Positions 11,343 through 23,410 are shown, counted from the stretch's first letter. The stretch is DNA of 49,701 bases from Spirogloea muscicola (GCA_009602725.1 WELB01000067.1:219738-269438), one strand, 5' to 3'. Made by a program: numbers and translations. The notes: generated by a model not told the origin, from the sequence alone.

Positions 11343-11460
11343 ACAGTCAAACCTTGTTATAGGCACGTCGGCCGGTTTGGCGAAAATGTGTGACTATATG
11401 GAGAGGTTCTTGTGTCCTTGTAGAGGCACTATTGCCCCCAAATGTGCCTATACAGTGACA
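11343..11460. mobile_element. Possible pogo/Tigger-type terminal sequence
   Basis: TACAGTCAAACCTTGTTATA at about 11343 resembles the TIR consensus of pogo/Tigger elements (CAGT-AAACCTCG-TATAAC), with a TA at the edge. About 100 bases downstream, GTGCCTATACAGTG is a degraded inverted partner of the inner TIR (TATAGGCAC). This could be a small non-autonomous element. The match is by eye and weak on the right side. Confidence 0.3.
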
Positions 11461-11939
11461 ATCAGCAAATATACAATATTATATTGGAAAATTGGCGAAT
11501 GAGCAAAGCTCAGGTGGCAACGTGGTTGCAAGCATCATTCTCTTGGCACCACAATCGCCCACATGGGCATCCACTTCTACCACAAAGAGACACCCGAACG
11601 CAGGCAATGGTGGCAACCACTCTCAAGGTGGCCATGGGGGCAAAGGAGGGGAAGCCGCTCGAGAAACACGGCAATCGAGATGGCAATTCATTTGTGAGCA
11701 AGTACAAAAGACACATTGTGATGGAGCCAGCACCTAGAATGAGCGGCTACCATCGCTCATCGCGCCCTCAATGCAATGATGCAAGATCGCAGGACACCGA
11801 TAGGAGGTGGACTGTAAGCTCGCATACAAGTGTAGGCAGGCTGACTAGTAATATCAAGGGTGATGTAAGGACGCATTAGATGGGACCGCAAGTCGATGGG
11901 GTTGGCTAAGACAAGCAAAGTGCGATGTGGGCTACATTG
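11461..11939. other. No feature seen before assembly gap
   Basis: The open frames here show no recognisable domain or codon bias. Nothing can be supported. Confidence 0.4.
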
Positions 11940-12397
11940 NNNNNNNNNNNNNNNNNNNNNNNNNNNNNNNNNNNNNNNNNNNNNNNNNNNNNNNNNNNNN
12001 NNNNNNNNNNNNNNNNNNNNNNNNNNNNNNNNNNNNNNNNNNNNNNNNNNNNNNNNNNNNNNNNNNNNNNNNNNNNNNNNNNNNNNNNNNNNNNNNNNNN
12101 NNNNNNNNNNNNNNNNNNNNNNNNNNNNNNNNNNNNNNNNNNNNNNNNNNNNNNNNNNNNNNNNNNNNNNNNNNNNNNNNNNNNNNNNNNNNNNNNNNNN
12201 NNNNNNNNNNNNNNNNNNNNNNNNNNNNNNNNNNNNNNNNNNNNNNNNNNNNNNNNNNNNNNNNNNNNNNNNNNNNNNNNNNNNNNNNNNNNNNNNNNNN
12301 NNNNNNNNNNNNNNNNNNNNNNNNNNNNNNNNNNNNNNNNNNNNNNNNNNNNNNNNNNNNNNNNNNNNNNNNNNNNNNNNNNNNNNNNNNNNNNNNN
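11940..12397. other. Assembly gap (458 N)
   Basis: Run of N. It removes the 5' part of the gene that resumes at 12398; reading frames through the Ns are meaningless. Confidence 1.
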
Positions 12398-14514
12398 CCG
12401 GCCGCCGCTGGCGCGCCGCGCTGCTCGCCCTCCTGCCGCGGCGCCGGTGAGCCCAGCCGGTCCCTGTGCCGCGGCCGCCGCTGCCTGGCTAGGTCCCAGG
12501 GCTTTTGGGTTCAGAGCGTTGGTGGGCGCCCACAAACGCCGTCGTCGGCGGCCAGCGCCACTGAAGCAGCGGTCGTGGCGTTGGCGGCAGGCGCCGCGGC
12601 GACGGCGGCAGGGATCCCGCGCGGGTCCCTGCGGCGTTGCCGCCGAGGGCTGCCGCCGCGCAGCAGCTGCTGCTGCTGGCCTGCGAGCGGCGGCCGGCGC
12701 TCGTGGCCTCCGCGCTGGCCACAGACACCCACCTTCTCCGCCGCTTCTTCAGCGGTTAGGTGCCCCGCTGCTGTTGCTTTTGAGTCTGAGTTCAGGGCTT
12801 AGACTCCAACTCCTGAGACAGTGATAGACAAAATGAGAATATCCTTGGCTATCAAGAGACCTCCCATTGAGGCAAGTGCTTAGAAGGCTCACATAGGGCC
12901 CCAGAATAGGGGAGTTGATCAAGTATCGGGTTGCGGAATCGCAGCCTCATCTCATGTCTGGCCCCAAGGGCTGCTCGCGCTCCTGCGGCGGCGGCGGCAC
13001 TTCTTCTGACATGCCAAGACTTGCTCTCGCTTCGACCCCAGAGCGACCGGAGCGGGCGCTGCAGTGGTTTGGTGCCTTCTCGGCAGGCGGCGGCGGACAC
13101 CAGCATGGCGCACTCGCTCTCTCGCGCTTCGCCTTCAAGCACCGGGACGAGCACTGGCACCTTCTCGCCTGGGCTGGCCCGCATCCGCACTCGCCCGTGC
13201 TCGCAGCGTCCAAGCCGCAGCTCTTCTATGAGCTCGACGTCGCTACCACCGTGCGTGCTCTCCTGGTCCACGCGCCTGACTTTTGGTCATCGCCGGAGCT
13301 CCGTGACTCGCTTGTGGGCGGCACGCTCGTGGCCCTGGACAATGAGTTCTTCGCTGGCGAGTTCGCGGCACGACTGGCGGCCGGCAACGCCGAGGCTTGG
13401 GAACTCACTAGCACTTACCTGCGCGAGGAGGCCGACTATGGCTTGCTATGCCGGCGGCTGCTCCCGCTTGCGGATGAGGCCGACCTCCTGGTGCTGCTGA
13501 ATGCTGTGGCCGCCCCTGCCGACAACGGCCGCAGCGAAGAGGCGACGCCGGGTGGCGCCCTTCTGGAGTCAGCAGTCCTGTGCGACATCACGTGGAGTTC
13601 CTATGGAGAGGCGGTGTTTTGCAACGCCGTAGCACTACACCGCCGGCAACTACAGCGGCTGCTGAACGAGGATACCGTCGGCGACGATGGCGTCGGCGGC
13701 ATGGCTGTGGAGGCCAACGACAGGGCTGCACTGGTAGTAAGATCAGATGACACTGTGGCGCACTGGAATCTTGCGCAGCGGCTGGCGGGCTATGCACCAG
13801 GCAAGGCGCGGCGGCTCCTAGAGCTGGAGGCATGGGGGGTGTGGTCGCAGCTCGCTGCTGCTGCTGTAGCGGCATCGCACGACGGCGGCACCGCATTGGC
13901 GGGCTGCCTCACAGCTGCGGGTGTGGCGTTTAGCCGCGTCGGTGTAGCAGGCGTGGCAGCAGACGACGCCAGCAGCAGCAGGGAACCAGCAGGCAAGGTG
14001 GCAGGGCGGCAGCAGCACTGGGAGGATCGGCAACGACGGAAGCGCGCCCGGGAGAAGAACCGACAGCAGCGACGGCGGCGGCGGAAAAAGCGCCGACGTA
14101 GCAGTGGCAGACTCGCCACAGACTCCACCAGCAGCAGCAGCAGCAGTGACCGTTGTAACAACGACAGCGGCGGCAACGGCGGCGACAAAGGCAGCAGTGG
14201 CGAGGACGGAGAGGGCGGGGCCGAGGCCCGGAACGGGGGCAGCCTGCAGGGCTGGTCGCTCTCCACTGACAGCCACAGCCTGCTCTGGCCTTCGGTAAGC
14301 GCCGTGATCACCTCGACAGCCTCCATTGCGTAGCACCGCAGCTGAGCTTCTGCTACAGCACTGGTGCTGGCATCTGAGCATTGTGGCCATACTGACGTCA
14401 CTGCGTGGTTGCTCCTGCTGACGGCCGCAGGCGGAAGTCCCCGACCAGGTCACGGATGCGGCACTCCTGGCCTGGCTCCGTTGGGATGCTGCCCGCCGGT
14501 CAGACTCGGCATGA
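12398..14514 (+). CDS. Unrecognised protein, 5' end lost in gap
   Basis: I do not recognise this protein. A coding piece at 12398-12446 (ending before GTGAGC) and another ending at 12754 (AAQQLLLLACERRPALVASA ... HLLRRFFS, before GTTAGG) precede the main exon. With phase 1, the best acceptor is CGACCCCAG, starting exon 13042-14294 as ERPERALQWFGAFSAG. A last exon 14431-14514 (AEVPDQVTDAALLAWLRWD ... SDSA, stop) joins in phase 0 after a 136-nt intron. The middle is helical and rich in Leu/Ala (FWSSPELRDSLVGGTLVALD, WELTSTYLREEADYGLLCRR). The tail is highly basic (about 14015-14110, Arg/Lys runs) and then Ser/Gly-rich, suggesting nuclear location (inference). No catalytic motif, signal peptide or membrane segment is seen. 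An ATG at 12954 would give an alternative intronless start. Confidence 0.6.
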
Positions 14515-15255
14515 ATCGGCTGCTTCGCAGTGAAGTTGATCGCTGACCTAGGCCATTTTTGCTACCAAACCGTTGACCTGCTCATATCAACGGGCAGCAG
14601 TCGTCATGGTCTGTGGCCTGTGGGCCTTAATTTCACAAGAAATCAGAGAGTGCTGCATCTGTCGCGGAAGAATACACCTCATGATCCATGCGACATCAAT
14701 GAGCTTCTCCAACTATCGACCACCGCAACTCCATGTTGCTGTCAACTAGTGGACCGCTCTACGATCGCTTGCCGCCATGATTACTTCGAGGATCATGCAG
14801 TATAGCTGCACTGAAGCAAAACACAGGAATGTGGATTCGCTAACCAAGAAGACATGCAAAGATCGGCGGCGAATTGCGCCTGCAAGATGGACCAGCAGGT
14901 CCAGGACATTCATGGAGTTGCTGCCTAGGAGCACCTCCATGCATCCTGTGACCTGCTTCGCAGCCGTGTTACTAAGGGGCCCCGCCTGCACTCGCCTTGT
15001 GGGGGGTCAACTGGAATGTCGCGGCGGACAGGGGTGTGGATATATGAACTGCGGACTTATGGGCCTATCAGCATGCGTAAGAGCAACTAGCAATAGGTGT
15101 ATTGGACAGCCTTGGGGTGCAAGGAGTGGAGGAACTAATACACATTGTCAAAGTTGAAGGCCGAGCACCAGGATCTTGGATGGGAGAGCATGTACTCGCT
15201 TAGTGAAACATTACTGCGGCACTGCATGTGTGTGGCATCGAGGTTCCTAGGAGCC
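14515..15255. other. Convergent 3' flanks, no gene seen
   Basis: This lies between the stop of the unrecognised gene (14514) and that of plastid L19 (15256). Small frames show no domain. It is presumably shared 3'UTR and spacer. Confidence 0.5.
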
Positions 15256-16705
15256 TCAATTGAAGGTAGAGAGTCGGGCGAGCTTGTCGCGCAGGTAGTA
15301 CAGCTTGGCGCGTCGCACCTTGCGTTGGTCCACCACCTTAATCTCCTTAATGTTTGGCGAATACCTGAATTGTGGCAGCCAGTGATGGCATAAGAATATG
15401 AGGGCCTGCAGCAGGACACACACGCCCTCAACTGCATAGGCTATCTGATACGAGGCCTGAAAAGCTCACAGTGGGAAAACCATCTCAACACCGACGCCGG
15501 CCAGTATCCGACGGATGCGAAACGTCGTATTAATGCCAGCATTGCGCCGGGAGATCACGATGCCGCGCAACAGCGACACGCGCCGCTTGTTCTCAGGCAC
15601 CTCCTGCAGAAAAGCCCAACACAACAGGAAGCGATGAAGCCCCAATGTGGCCACTCCGACAAAATCAATGGTGCCCCACTCGAGCAAGATGACAGCAGGA
15701 GCTCTAGGACCTCCGAAGTTACACTCCTGTGCCCATCTCCGCCGGCTGAGGCCTTTGGTGGCAGCTGTACCACTCTGAGCTGCAGCACGTCGCCGGGGCG
15801 GATGTCCGGGATCTCGCGGCCCTGGAGGCTGGCCTCCACCGCCTCCTTGTTGAGAATCTGCCAAGAACGGGGACAGCAAAACCGCAGAGCGTGGTGTCAA
15901 AGGCGGAGCCATGCATACATGGCGGTCGTCTGAGCACCATGACACACCAACACGGCTTCCACTACAAGTGCTCCGAGGACAGTAGCGCTGTGCTGCCAGT
16001 ACAAGCTCGACGCGCAATGGGAAGCGCCACCAGCGGTGGAAAGGGGCGGGGCCGCGGCCACGTACATTCATGATGTGCTTGACTTGCTTCGTCAGCGCCT
16101 TGGTCTTCACGGGCGCCACGGGGGCCTCGCCACCGCCCAGGGAACCCTCCCCAGCTGCGACACCGTCGGCCGCCTCTGAAGCTCCCGCCTCGAGCAGATC
16201 GCCCGCGTCCTCGGTGGCGGCGGCGGAGGCCACGGCATCGGCAGCCATCGGATCGGCGACCGAGACCGCGTCGTTGGCGGCGGCGGCCCTCGCCGGAACC
16301 TGGCGGCGCGGCGCCTCGCGAGGCCGCAGCGCCGCCGTCGCGACTGCGGGCTCGGCGACCGCGAAGGCGTCAGCGGCGGGCCGTCAAGTCGAGCCCCGAC
16401 TAAGGCAAAGATACAAGGGGGACTGATGGGAACCGCGGGGGCCTGATGGGAACTAAGGCACGACCTGGACGAGAGGGCGCCGCGAAGGACGGCCGCCGGA
16501 AGGCCGGAGACGCCGCGGAGCGCAGCCGGGCCGCCGAGGCGGCCCGCAGCGCGGCCTTGAGCGTGGCGCCCGAGTGCGCGACCTGCTCGCCGGCAACTCC
16601 CCGACGGCGGGTCAGGTCTCCAGAGCCCCAGCGCGACGGCTGCGACGGCGGCAGACAGGGCGAGACGCGAGCCCGCAAGAAGCGCCGCGCTGCGCGGGCG
16701 TCCAT
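15256..16705 (-). CDS. RPL19: Plastid ribosomal protein L19 (nuclear gene, 5 exons)
   Basis: This is the bL19 protein of the chloroplast 50S subunit, at the subunit interface. Exons (minus): 16705-16465, 16343-16066, 15857-15771, 15603-15470, 15364-15256; phases close to 282 residues. Exons 1-2 give an Arg/Ala/Ser-rich transit peptide, then an acidic-Ala linker. The mature core starts around [20 protein letters not shown] and continues with [71 protein letters not shown] and [20 protein letters not shown]. Those are family hallmark segments. Plant homologues are near 230 residues, so the extra length is in the transit and linker region. Exon 1 and its splice (CCAG before GTCG) are the least certain part. 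It is head-to-head with SUMO. Confidence 0.93.
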
Positions 16706-17138
16706 GGCGGCGACTGGCTGGACTAGAGGCGGGGCCCCCTGCGGCGGCGCGGCGGCGGCGGCGGGCTCACCAGGGACGTTGCTCGGAGGCACACGGCGCC
16801 GAGGACCGCCGCCTGCGCCATGGCGCCTTCCGCGGCCCCCGCCGCGCTCCGCCCCGACGCAGATCTTGACGCCACATATTGCGGCGTGAAGCGCGTCGGC
16901 CTTCAGATCGTTCCTCGTAACGCGTTTCCTAGCGATAGTGGGCCTTGACGGCGCCCCGGCAGCAGCGCCGTGTTCGAGTCCCGGCGCCAGACCTAGGCCA
17001 GGCCCTGCGCCGCCGCCACGCGCGCCGCCCTCTGCCGCCGCTGCCGCGCGGTCGCAGGCGGCGCGGCTCCCCGAGCGCCTTCCTGGCTGCGAGCGCGCCG
17101 ACCGCGGCGTGCGAGCAAGCCTTTCGAGCGAGCCCGCC
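16706..17138. promoter_or_regulatory. Putative bidirectional promoter, L19 / SUMO
   Basis: Only 433 bases separate the proposed start codons of L19 (minus) and SUMO (plus). The interval is very GC-rich with CGG/GCC runs and no TATA-like element that I can see. Two constitutive genes sharing a GC-rich spacer suggests a shared promoter (inference). Confidence 0.45.
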
Positions 17139-17956
17139 ATGGGCGACGAGTACGCCACTGGCGGCGTTGGCGGCGGCGTCGGCGGCGGCGGCGGCGGCGA
17201 GGACGAGAAGAAGCCCGCCGGCGACCAGAGCCAGAGCCACATCAATCTCAAGGTCAAGTCCCAGGTGAGAACACTGCTACCCCGTCCGTGGCAGAGCGTT
17301 GCGCTGCAACGGCAGTGGCAGTGTTGGTGGCTCCTTGGTGGATCGCCGGGCCCTGTCAAACTCTTCACCAACCTGGGTGTGTGCTAATTGCATTTCGCAG
17401 CCACCCGTGCCAGATAGTTGGTAGGTTAAGCAGCGACGATCGACATTTTCGCTTGACAATTCCGGTCTTCAAATTTGCTGCTCTTGGATGTGCCACCCTC
17501 TTTGGACTGATTATATAGCTCTAATGTAACTGCAGGATGGATCTGAGGTCTTCTTCCGCATCAAGTCTACTGCCACCTTCAAGAAGTTGATGACAACCTA
17601 CTGCGATAGGCAGAGTGTAGCGATGGATTCAATTGCTTTCCTCTTCGACGGAAGGCGCCTCCGAGCAGAACAAACTCCTGCTGAGGTGTGTTTCCTGAAT
17701 TGTTTGTTTCAGTCTATCACTCTGCACTGTGTCCAGGTGTCCTTAGTCCTGCATCACAAACTGCTTGCTCAGACAGTCGCAGTCTGAGTCACACATACGT
17801 ATTTTGATGTGTAGACCTAATCAGTTGTCGATGAAGCTTAACCAGATCTGTCCTGATGGCTGAGCTGACTTGCATTCGTGTGGTGAATATTGACAGTTAG
17901 AAATGGAAGATGGTGACGAGATTGATGCGATGCTGCACCAAACAGGAGGCGCTTGA
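17139..17956 (+). CDS. SUMO: SUMO, small ubiquitin-like modifier (3 exons)
   Basis: The protein modifier is conjugated to lysines of target proteins through E1/E2/E3 enzymes, largely in the nucleus. Exons: 17139-17264, 17536-17685, 17897-17956, all phase 0, giving 111 residues. The N-terminus is Gly-rich (about residues 8-20). The ubiquitin fold runs from INLKVKSQ through [10 protein letters not shown] and [14 protein letters not shown] to [19 protein letters not shown]. The C-terminus is [18 protein letters not shown] followed by a single Ala, so one residue must be removed to expose the conjugating di-glycine. The length and the [14 protein letters not shown] end match plant SUMO1/2 closely. 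The context CGCCATGG around the start is favourable. The divergent partner is plastid L19. Confidence 0.97.
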
Positions 17957-19340
17957 CTTTGCTGCCAAGCAACTTGTCTTTGCTCCTTGACCACCAGCCT
18001 GACTTTAGCCTGCTGCCTGTATCACCAGCCTGACTTGAGCTTGAGATTCTGGGCCTCTTGAGGGTCCGGAAACGAGCCTAACAAGGTTTCATGTATACCC
18101 TGGTCAACGCAGCCTTTGACAGTCGTGCATGGAATGATGACCTGGCGAGAGGGCAGGAAGCAGTCACAGGGCTTTAGGTGATTGTCCTCGTTTGACACAG
18201 GTAGTAGAAGTATTCTCAGCTGGGTTGCAACGAAGTTGTGTGATCTCTTTGAGTCGGGCTGAAAATAACTTTTAAAATATTATGTGAACTGCGCACATCA
18301 GGTTGTCAAGCTTGCAATTGCTGGGACAGGACTCCAACATGATATAGGAGTTCATACCGCCTGCACAGGAGGCCAATGATAAGCAAGAGTTGTGCAGATT
18401 CCAGAGCAAGCAGATCCTCGCAGCCTGCGCGGGAGTCAATAGCCCTTCCACAGTTTACTCCCCCTCTGATGGACCTACTCCTTCATGGCTCAATCAACAA
18501 TTCTTCTTGACAAAGGCAAAGGAAGGGCCCGTAGCCATCTCCGCCGCCGTCGCGGCCGGTGCCGAGGCTCAGAATGTGGCCCGTCGGAACAGCGACTCAA
18601 CATTATGTGAGAGCCACTTGGCAGGATGCCGCGGACATCGGGGGGGCGGCAGTGAAACCTAGCCAGTCGACGGCCCTCCCCTTCTTTTGTCCAGCTAACT
18701 CCTCGTCAACTCCTCGACAGACGGCGCAAATCACCACGTCGGCTACGGCGCCGTCTGGAGAGGGGCGCCGAGCTTGCCAGCAACGGCGGGGCCCGTCCCA
18801 CCAAGTGCCCGCTAACTTGTCCATAGACCACCACCCCGGTCGCAATTCCGGCGCGGGGGCTGCGCCTTGCCACGGCGGCGAAGGTGCGGGCGCTCGGCCG
18901 GCGTGCGGCCACCGGCTTGGCGGCGACGAGCGCTGCCCCAGGCCGATGGCTGTGGCTGGCGGGATGACTCCGGGCACCTCGCCTGGCTCTGGAGCGCGGC
19001 TAGCCCCCGGCTGCACACAGCGCGCCAGCTACAGGCTGCGGGGCTTCCCTTCCAGCAATGTCAGTGCCGTAATGGATGCCGCTAAAGCGTATTGCAGGCT
19101 CTTGCTGGCCACACATTGTTGACCGGCACTTTGGTCGTCACTTTCTGGAACGCCTAAGTAGCTTCGCTGGATGCCTTGTGAACGATTTTGAGCTACTCAT
19201 TGGTCCTCACATGCTACTCTGCTTGGTCATATCACAGAGCTGGTCGCTCAGCACAGCAACACGCAGCTCTGTCCGAGTCCTGCCGCAGTGGTACTCTTTG
19301 CCTGCCGGCATTCGGATGTCTGCATTTGCAAAAAAGACAG
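17957..19340. other. SUMO 3' flank and GC-rich stretch, gene content unresolved
   Basis: 17957-18360 shows nothing. 18480-19120 is GC-rich and open in several frames on both strands. A segment at about 18830-18960 (LATAAKVRALGRRAATGLAA) looks like a chloroplast transit peptide and could be the missing first exon of the TPR gene that starts its recognisable part at 19341, but no start codon or splice chain could be fixed. No independent gene is claimed. Confidence 0.35.
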
Positions 19341-22300
19341 GACAGAGAATAAAAGGATTTGGCAAAGAGGCTGTCAAGAAAGACTTGGTAGGCACCACAT
19401 TTCAGAGAGCTGAAGCACTATGCAATAATGCTGAAAGGATGAAATTTCCTTTTGTCTATTCATCACTTTATGCAGTGGAGGTATTGCATACTTATTTTTG
19501 CATGCAACATTTAGAAACAGCCTGGTCAGTGTGAGGATAGACATAAAGTCTCAAGAAGGTGCCCGCCATTAAGAAGTATAACATTTGTATAACTAGAGCA
19601 AGAAACTCTCAAAACCTTCTACGCCATTGTTCGAAGCTCTTGACCAAGAAGTAGTACCGACGTGTTTCATGCATGCAGAAGGAGAAGAGTGCTCCTTCTC
19701 GCGGCAAGGAAGACTGGGATGTGTCGGCACGGTAAGTTGCCCTTGGCCTGATAAAGCTCTCATGCCTATCACAATCTTGGGAAGGGTGCACCGAAACGTC
19801 ACGGAGCTCGCGTGCATTGTCTGCTGTATAGGAAAGTCTTGGAAGGGCAACAGCAGCAAGCTTCAGAGCCACTGCAACTTGCAGGTATTCATGACTGATG
19901 ATTCTATCTCAAAAGCTAGAGTGCTAGTGATCAGTCATGATGCAAGCAGTACTGCATCAACTACTTCTACTGTCTAGTTCTGTCGGATTGCCTGCTTTCT
20001 AGATTGAAGACAACCACTGTATGTCAGCCCATACAAATGGTCGTACTGTCCAGTCATATCCAGCATTTAATCCGGTCTTCTAAATATCCACGTTTGATGA
20101 AAATACTGGTGTTGTCATTTAAATTAAATGCAAAGCAAAGACGAGACACAATAGACGAGACACACACAGTAATGTGAGATTGATTTATGAAGGTCCTGGA
20201 CAAGCCCCAGACCTGATGAGGGATGCAGAAGTTTCGGAGAATGTAGCAGTACAAGAAGATAGGACCTTTGAGGAGCGCTTGGCTGCCTTAAAAAGGTCTA
20301 TCGCTTACAGGTCTTTCGCTTATGAAAGATATGCTTAATCTGACATCTGACAATCAGTGGTCAGGAAGTTCCAGCGTGTGTGCTTTGCTGATACTTGTTT
20401 ATATAGAATGACAATTGTTTGCTTGGTTGTCAAAAGCTCAGCTTGAGAATGATTGCCAGCGCAGTGATGCTAATGTAGGTTCTTCAGTTGGACCTGATTG
20501 GATACTCATAATGTTCTCTACTGGCAGCTCTGTTGCTGAGAAAGGAAAGACGGCTACCTCTCAAGTATTTGCACCCATTGATTATGATGCTCCACCTTCA
20601 AAGACTTCCAGTGATGCTGGCTGGACAGATAATCTTGGGGCTAAGGTGTGCCCTAAGTACCTGTCTTTGTGACATTGCGGGCTCGCCAGTAACAAAGTAA
20701 GACATACATGTCTTGTCAGAATATTCACATGCCAATTCAATATGCGCTCTTCTTCAATCTCGCACCGTAAGTAAATACCAGATTCTAGATTCTGATTTCA
20801 ACTTTCGAACTTCTTAGCCTGCTCTCTACCCAAGCTTACGTGTATTCCATACCGGCTATCATGCTCATCTGCAATCTTGAGAGCCTCATTGAAAGAGGTC
20901 ATTGATTGAGGAGTTTGATTGTGCAATGCCGCAGATTGGCATCGGAGTGGCAGCCACCTTCTTTGGGCTTCTCTTTGCTTTTGGAGACATCTTACCTTCT
21001 CAAGTGTATGTAGCTGCAGGCAAAGTCTACATAGCAATACCTGTCCTGGCTTGCTTGTGCCTTTCCTGTATATGAGGTCAGGGATTTGATGCCTTTCCCC
21101 CGGTAGACCAGAACATTCTCTCATATTCTTCAATCTTTACATGTCTGTCATAGGCCTCAGAGAGACTTGAGTCCTGCAGAAGCCAAGCTCACAGATGCTG
21201 AGAAGGCCACATTACAGGTTCCCATCTTTAGGAGCTCCATATCTTGACTTGCTCAATCTAGTCTTCTCCATGACATGCTTGTGTGCTACAAGCTGCAACT
21301 CATATTCTATGCTGAGTAGGTTGGTAGCAACTCTAAGGAGATATCCAAGCTGCCCATACTCAGGATCTGCGCCTCACGACATTGTTAGCTTGGCAGGAGC
21401 AATTGGCAAGATATGAGGCCATGCTAGCAATCTCATCCACTGATGCAGAAGGTCTGGAGGTATGAATAGTTCTTGCATACTGCAAAAATGTCTTTCCTTG
21501 ATGGATCCATGATGAAGATGAGCAGGCAGGCCTGACTGCTGTCAGATCACAAGAAAGTATGTGTCATAGGTTGGCTCACGTTGATGTTGCAGCATTTTAG
21601 GGAGCTGCTGTTAGCAGTGCGGAACTTGGGGAGTATACCAAAGCAGCAGAGTATCTGACTGAGCTGATTAAGGTTTGCTTCACGGCTTTCTCGGCTTGCT
21701 TGCAAGTGGTACACATCGGAGACTCCACCTTGAGTAGTAGTCTTCTGGCAACCCTCCACAGTATCACGTAGCATGGGTCTCAAATGATGTGATAAGGGGT
21801 AGAGGCCATTGATGCTTGCAGGGGTGATATACTTGCAGATGAAACCAGATGACCCTGAAGCTTTGAGATTACTAGCTGAAGTGCGTAGTGCCCAAAAAGA
21901 CTACAAGGCCGGTGCTGATACTTACAGGCAGGCAGCCAAGGTAGGGAGGGATCTGACATGTCAAAGTTTGTTGACATTTCTGAGTATGCACGTGAGACGT
22001 GAGGATTTCTGTTTGTCGGCATTTGTGCTGCTTGGGCAGGGTGCTAGGCATATCATTGAGGTCCTTGAATTGTAGCGAGTTGGCAAATGTAACAGAATGG
22101 AGTGCACCTTGGCAGGCATCCGCTGGGGAGTCCATTGTCCTCCTGCGTGGTTTAACAGACGCGCTTCTTGCTGATGGGAGACCACAAGATGTATGTCAGT
22201 TGGTTATATTATTGTGCTCTATCCAGACAGTGCTCTTAAGCTCAACAATGATGCTTGAGATTATTAAAAAAAAATTCCAAGTCTCTAGAGAAGGTCATCG

Positions 22301-23280
22301 CTGATACTCTGACATCTTTTGTCAATCCTCAGGCAGTTGGAGAGCTACTAGCTACTAGGGCAAGGTTGAGGGCACAGCTCTCTACTCAAGACGAGGCATC
22401 CACTACAAAGCCGGCAGCTGAGAAGTTTGACACTGTCCAGGTGCTCAATGACCTCTCTTCAGCATTCAGGGTTGGGCAGACAGCCGCTAAGAGAAGAGCT
22501 TAAACAAAAATGGCCTTCAGCCTGCACCATGGTGTTATGCGTAGCACTGTTCCAGCCTGAGATGCTCCTGCTTGCCTCTTTCCATCCATGTCCAGCTGGG
22601 ATTGCTGCTTGGCAAGGCGTACTCCGCCTGGGGCAAAGCAGGTGACGCTGCCGCCGTGTACGACGGGCTGATTGTGTCCAAGCCAGAGGACTTCCGGGGA
22701 TACCTGGCAAAGGTACGAGTATTTCAGAGGACCAGACAGTAGCTCCAGAAAGAGTATGCAGTGGTATGACAACTTTGAGTAGAGCATATATTTATCTTGT
22801 TCATGAGATCAAGGCACAGAGGGCCTCTGCTTTGTTCATTAATCACAGGTCCGCTGTTCAGACGAGCAGCACATCTTGCAAGGGCTTACATGTCCCTCCT
22901 TAGCACAACATGCACGGACTGTAGATGGCGAGTGTTGTTCATACATGCACTTGTCGTCCTCAGCCATCAGCTTAGTCCTGCAGGGCGTGCTACTGAAAGA
23001 GCAAGGGAAGAAGGGGGATGCGGAGCGCATGTTTGTTCAGGTGAGGGCACAGTCTTTTCTGATACACTTTCTGCCGGTGATGTGTCATTTGCATGTGCCC
23101 AGTGATATTTGGGCGAGGCATCCTCTGCTGCTCAATGATTGCACAAGCCATTTGCTGCTATCTCGTGAGACTTGTTTGACTGGGTCATGCTTGGTTTCAT
23201 TGTCACAGGCCCGCTTTCTGGCGCCAGAGCAGGCCAAAGGCTTCGTTGACAGGCTCTCTGGCAGAGAGATCTTCCAATGA
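19341..23280 (+). CDS. Chloroplast TPR protein with one membrane segment (5' partial)
   Basis: Exons in phase: 19341-19387, 19679-19731, 19832-19884, 20437-20474, 20541-20645, 20935-21003, 21161-21217, 21397-21459, 21601-21672, 21839-21940, 22116-22190, 22333-22440, 22596-22712, 22984-23040, 23209-23280. That gives about 361 residues; the first exon(s) with the transit peptide are unresolved, and the first four exons are tentative. After a polar basic N-part, IGIGVAATFFGLLFAFGDIL is a single membrane helix. Then come TPR units: EYTKAAEYLTELIKMKPDDP, EALRLLAEVRSAQKDYKAGA, LLLGKAYSAWGKAGDAAAVY, FRGYLAKGVLLKEQGKKGDA and ERMFVQARFLAPEQAKGFVD. This layout resembles the plant thylakoid TPR proteins (At1g78915-like, related to SLOW GREEN 1), from memory. 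The role is probably as a scaffold in plastid membranes (inference). It is convergent with makorin. Confidence 0.75.
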
Positions 23281-23410
23281 GCTTCACCATGAAGGCATGC
23301 AACCGTAGCTGCTATTAGCTCAATGGCCATGAGGCACCTTAACTGAGCTTCACCATGAAGGCATGCAGCCATAGCTGCTGCCCACAAGCTCAGTAGCCAC
23401 GAGGCCATGC
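23278..23410 (+). repeat. 66-bp imperfect tandem duplication spanning the TPR-gene stop codon
   Basis: TGAGCTTCACCATGAAGGCA begins at 23278 and recurs at 23344 with the following ~45 bases partly conserved. The first copy starts exactly at the stop codon of the TPR gene, so the stop and the proximal 3'UTR are duplicated. Confidence 0.85.

Noticed and set aside
11896-12824. Long frames running through the N gap
   Set aside because: Translation of Ns carries no information.
13790-14453. Minus-strand frames opposite the unrecognised gene
   Set aside because: Antisense of Arg/Ser-rich codons. The plus strand has consistent exons and a clean terminal exon.
14777-15440. Small frames around the L19 3' end
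   Set aside because: Plus-strand frames are antisense of the last L19 exon or random; the L19 exon itself is decisive.
18559-19122. 187-residue plus-strand frame and overlapping minus-strand frames
   Set aside because: No recognisable domain and no convincing splice connection. At most it may hide a transit-peptide exon of the TPR gene.
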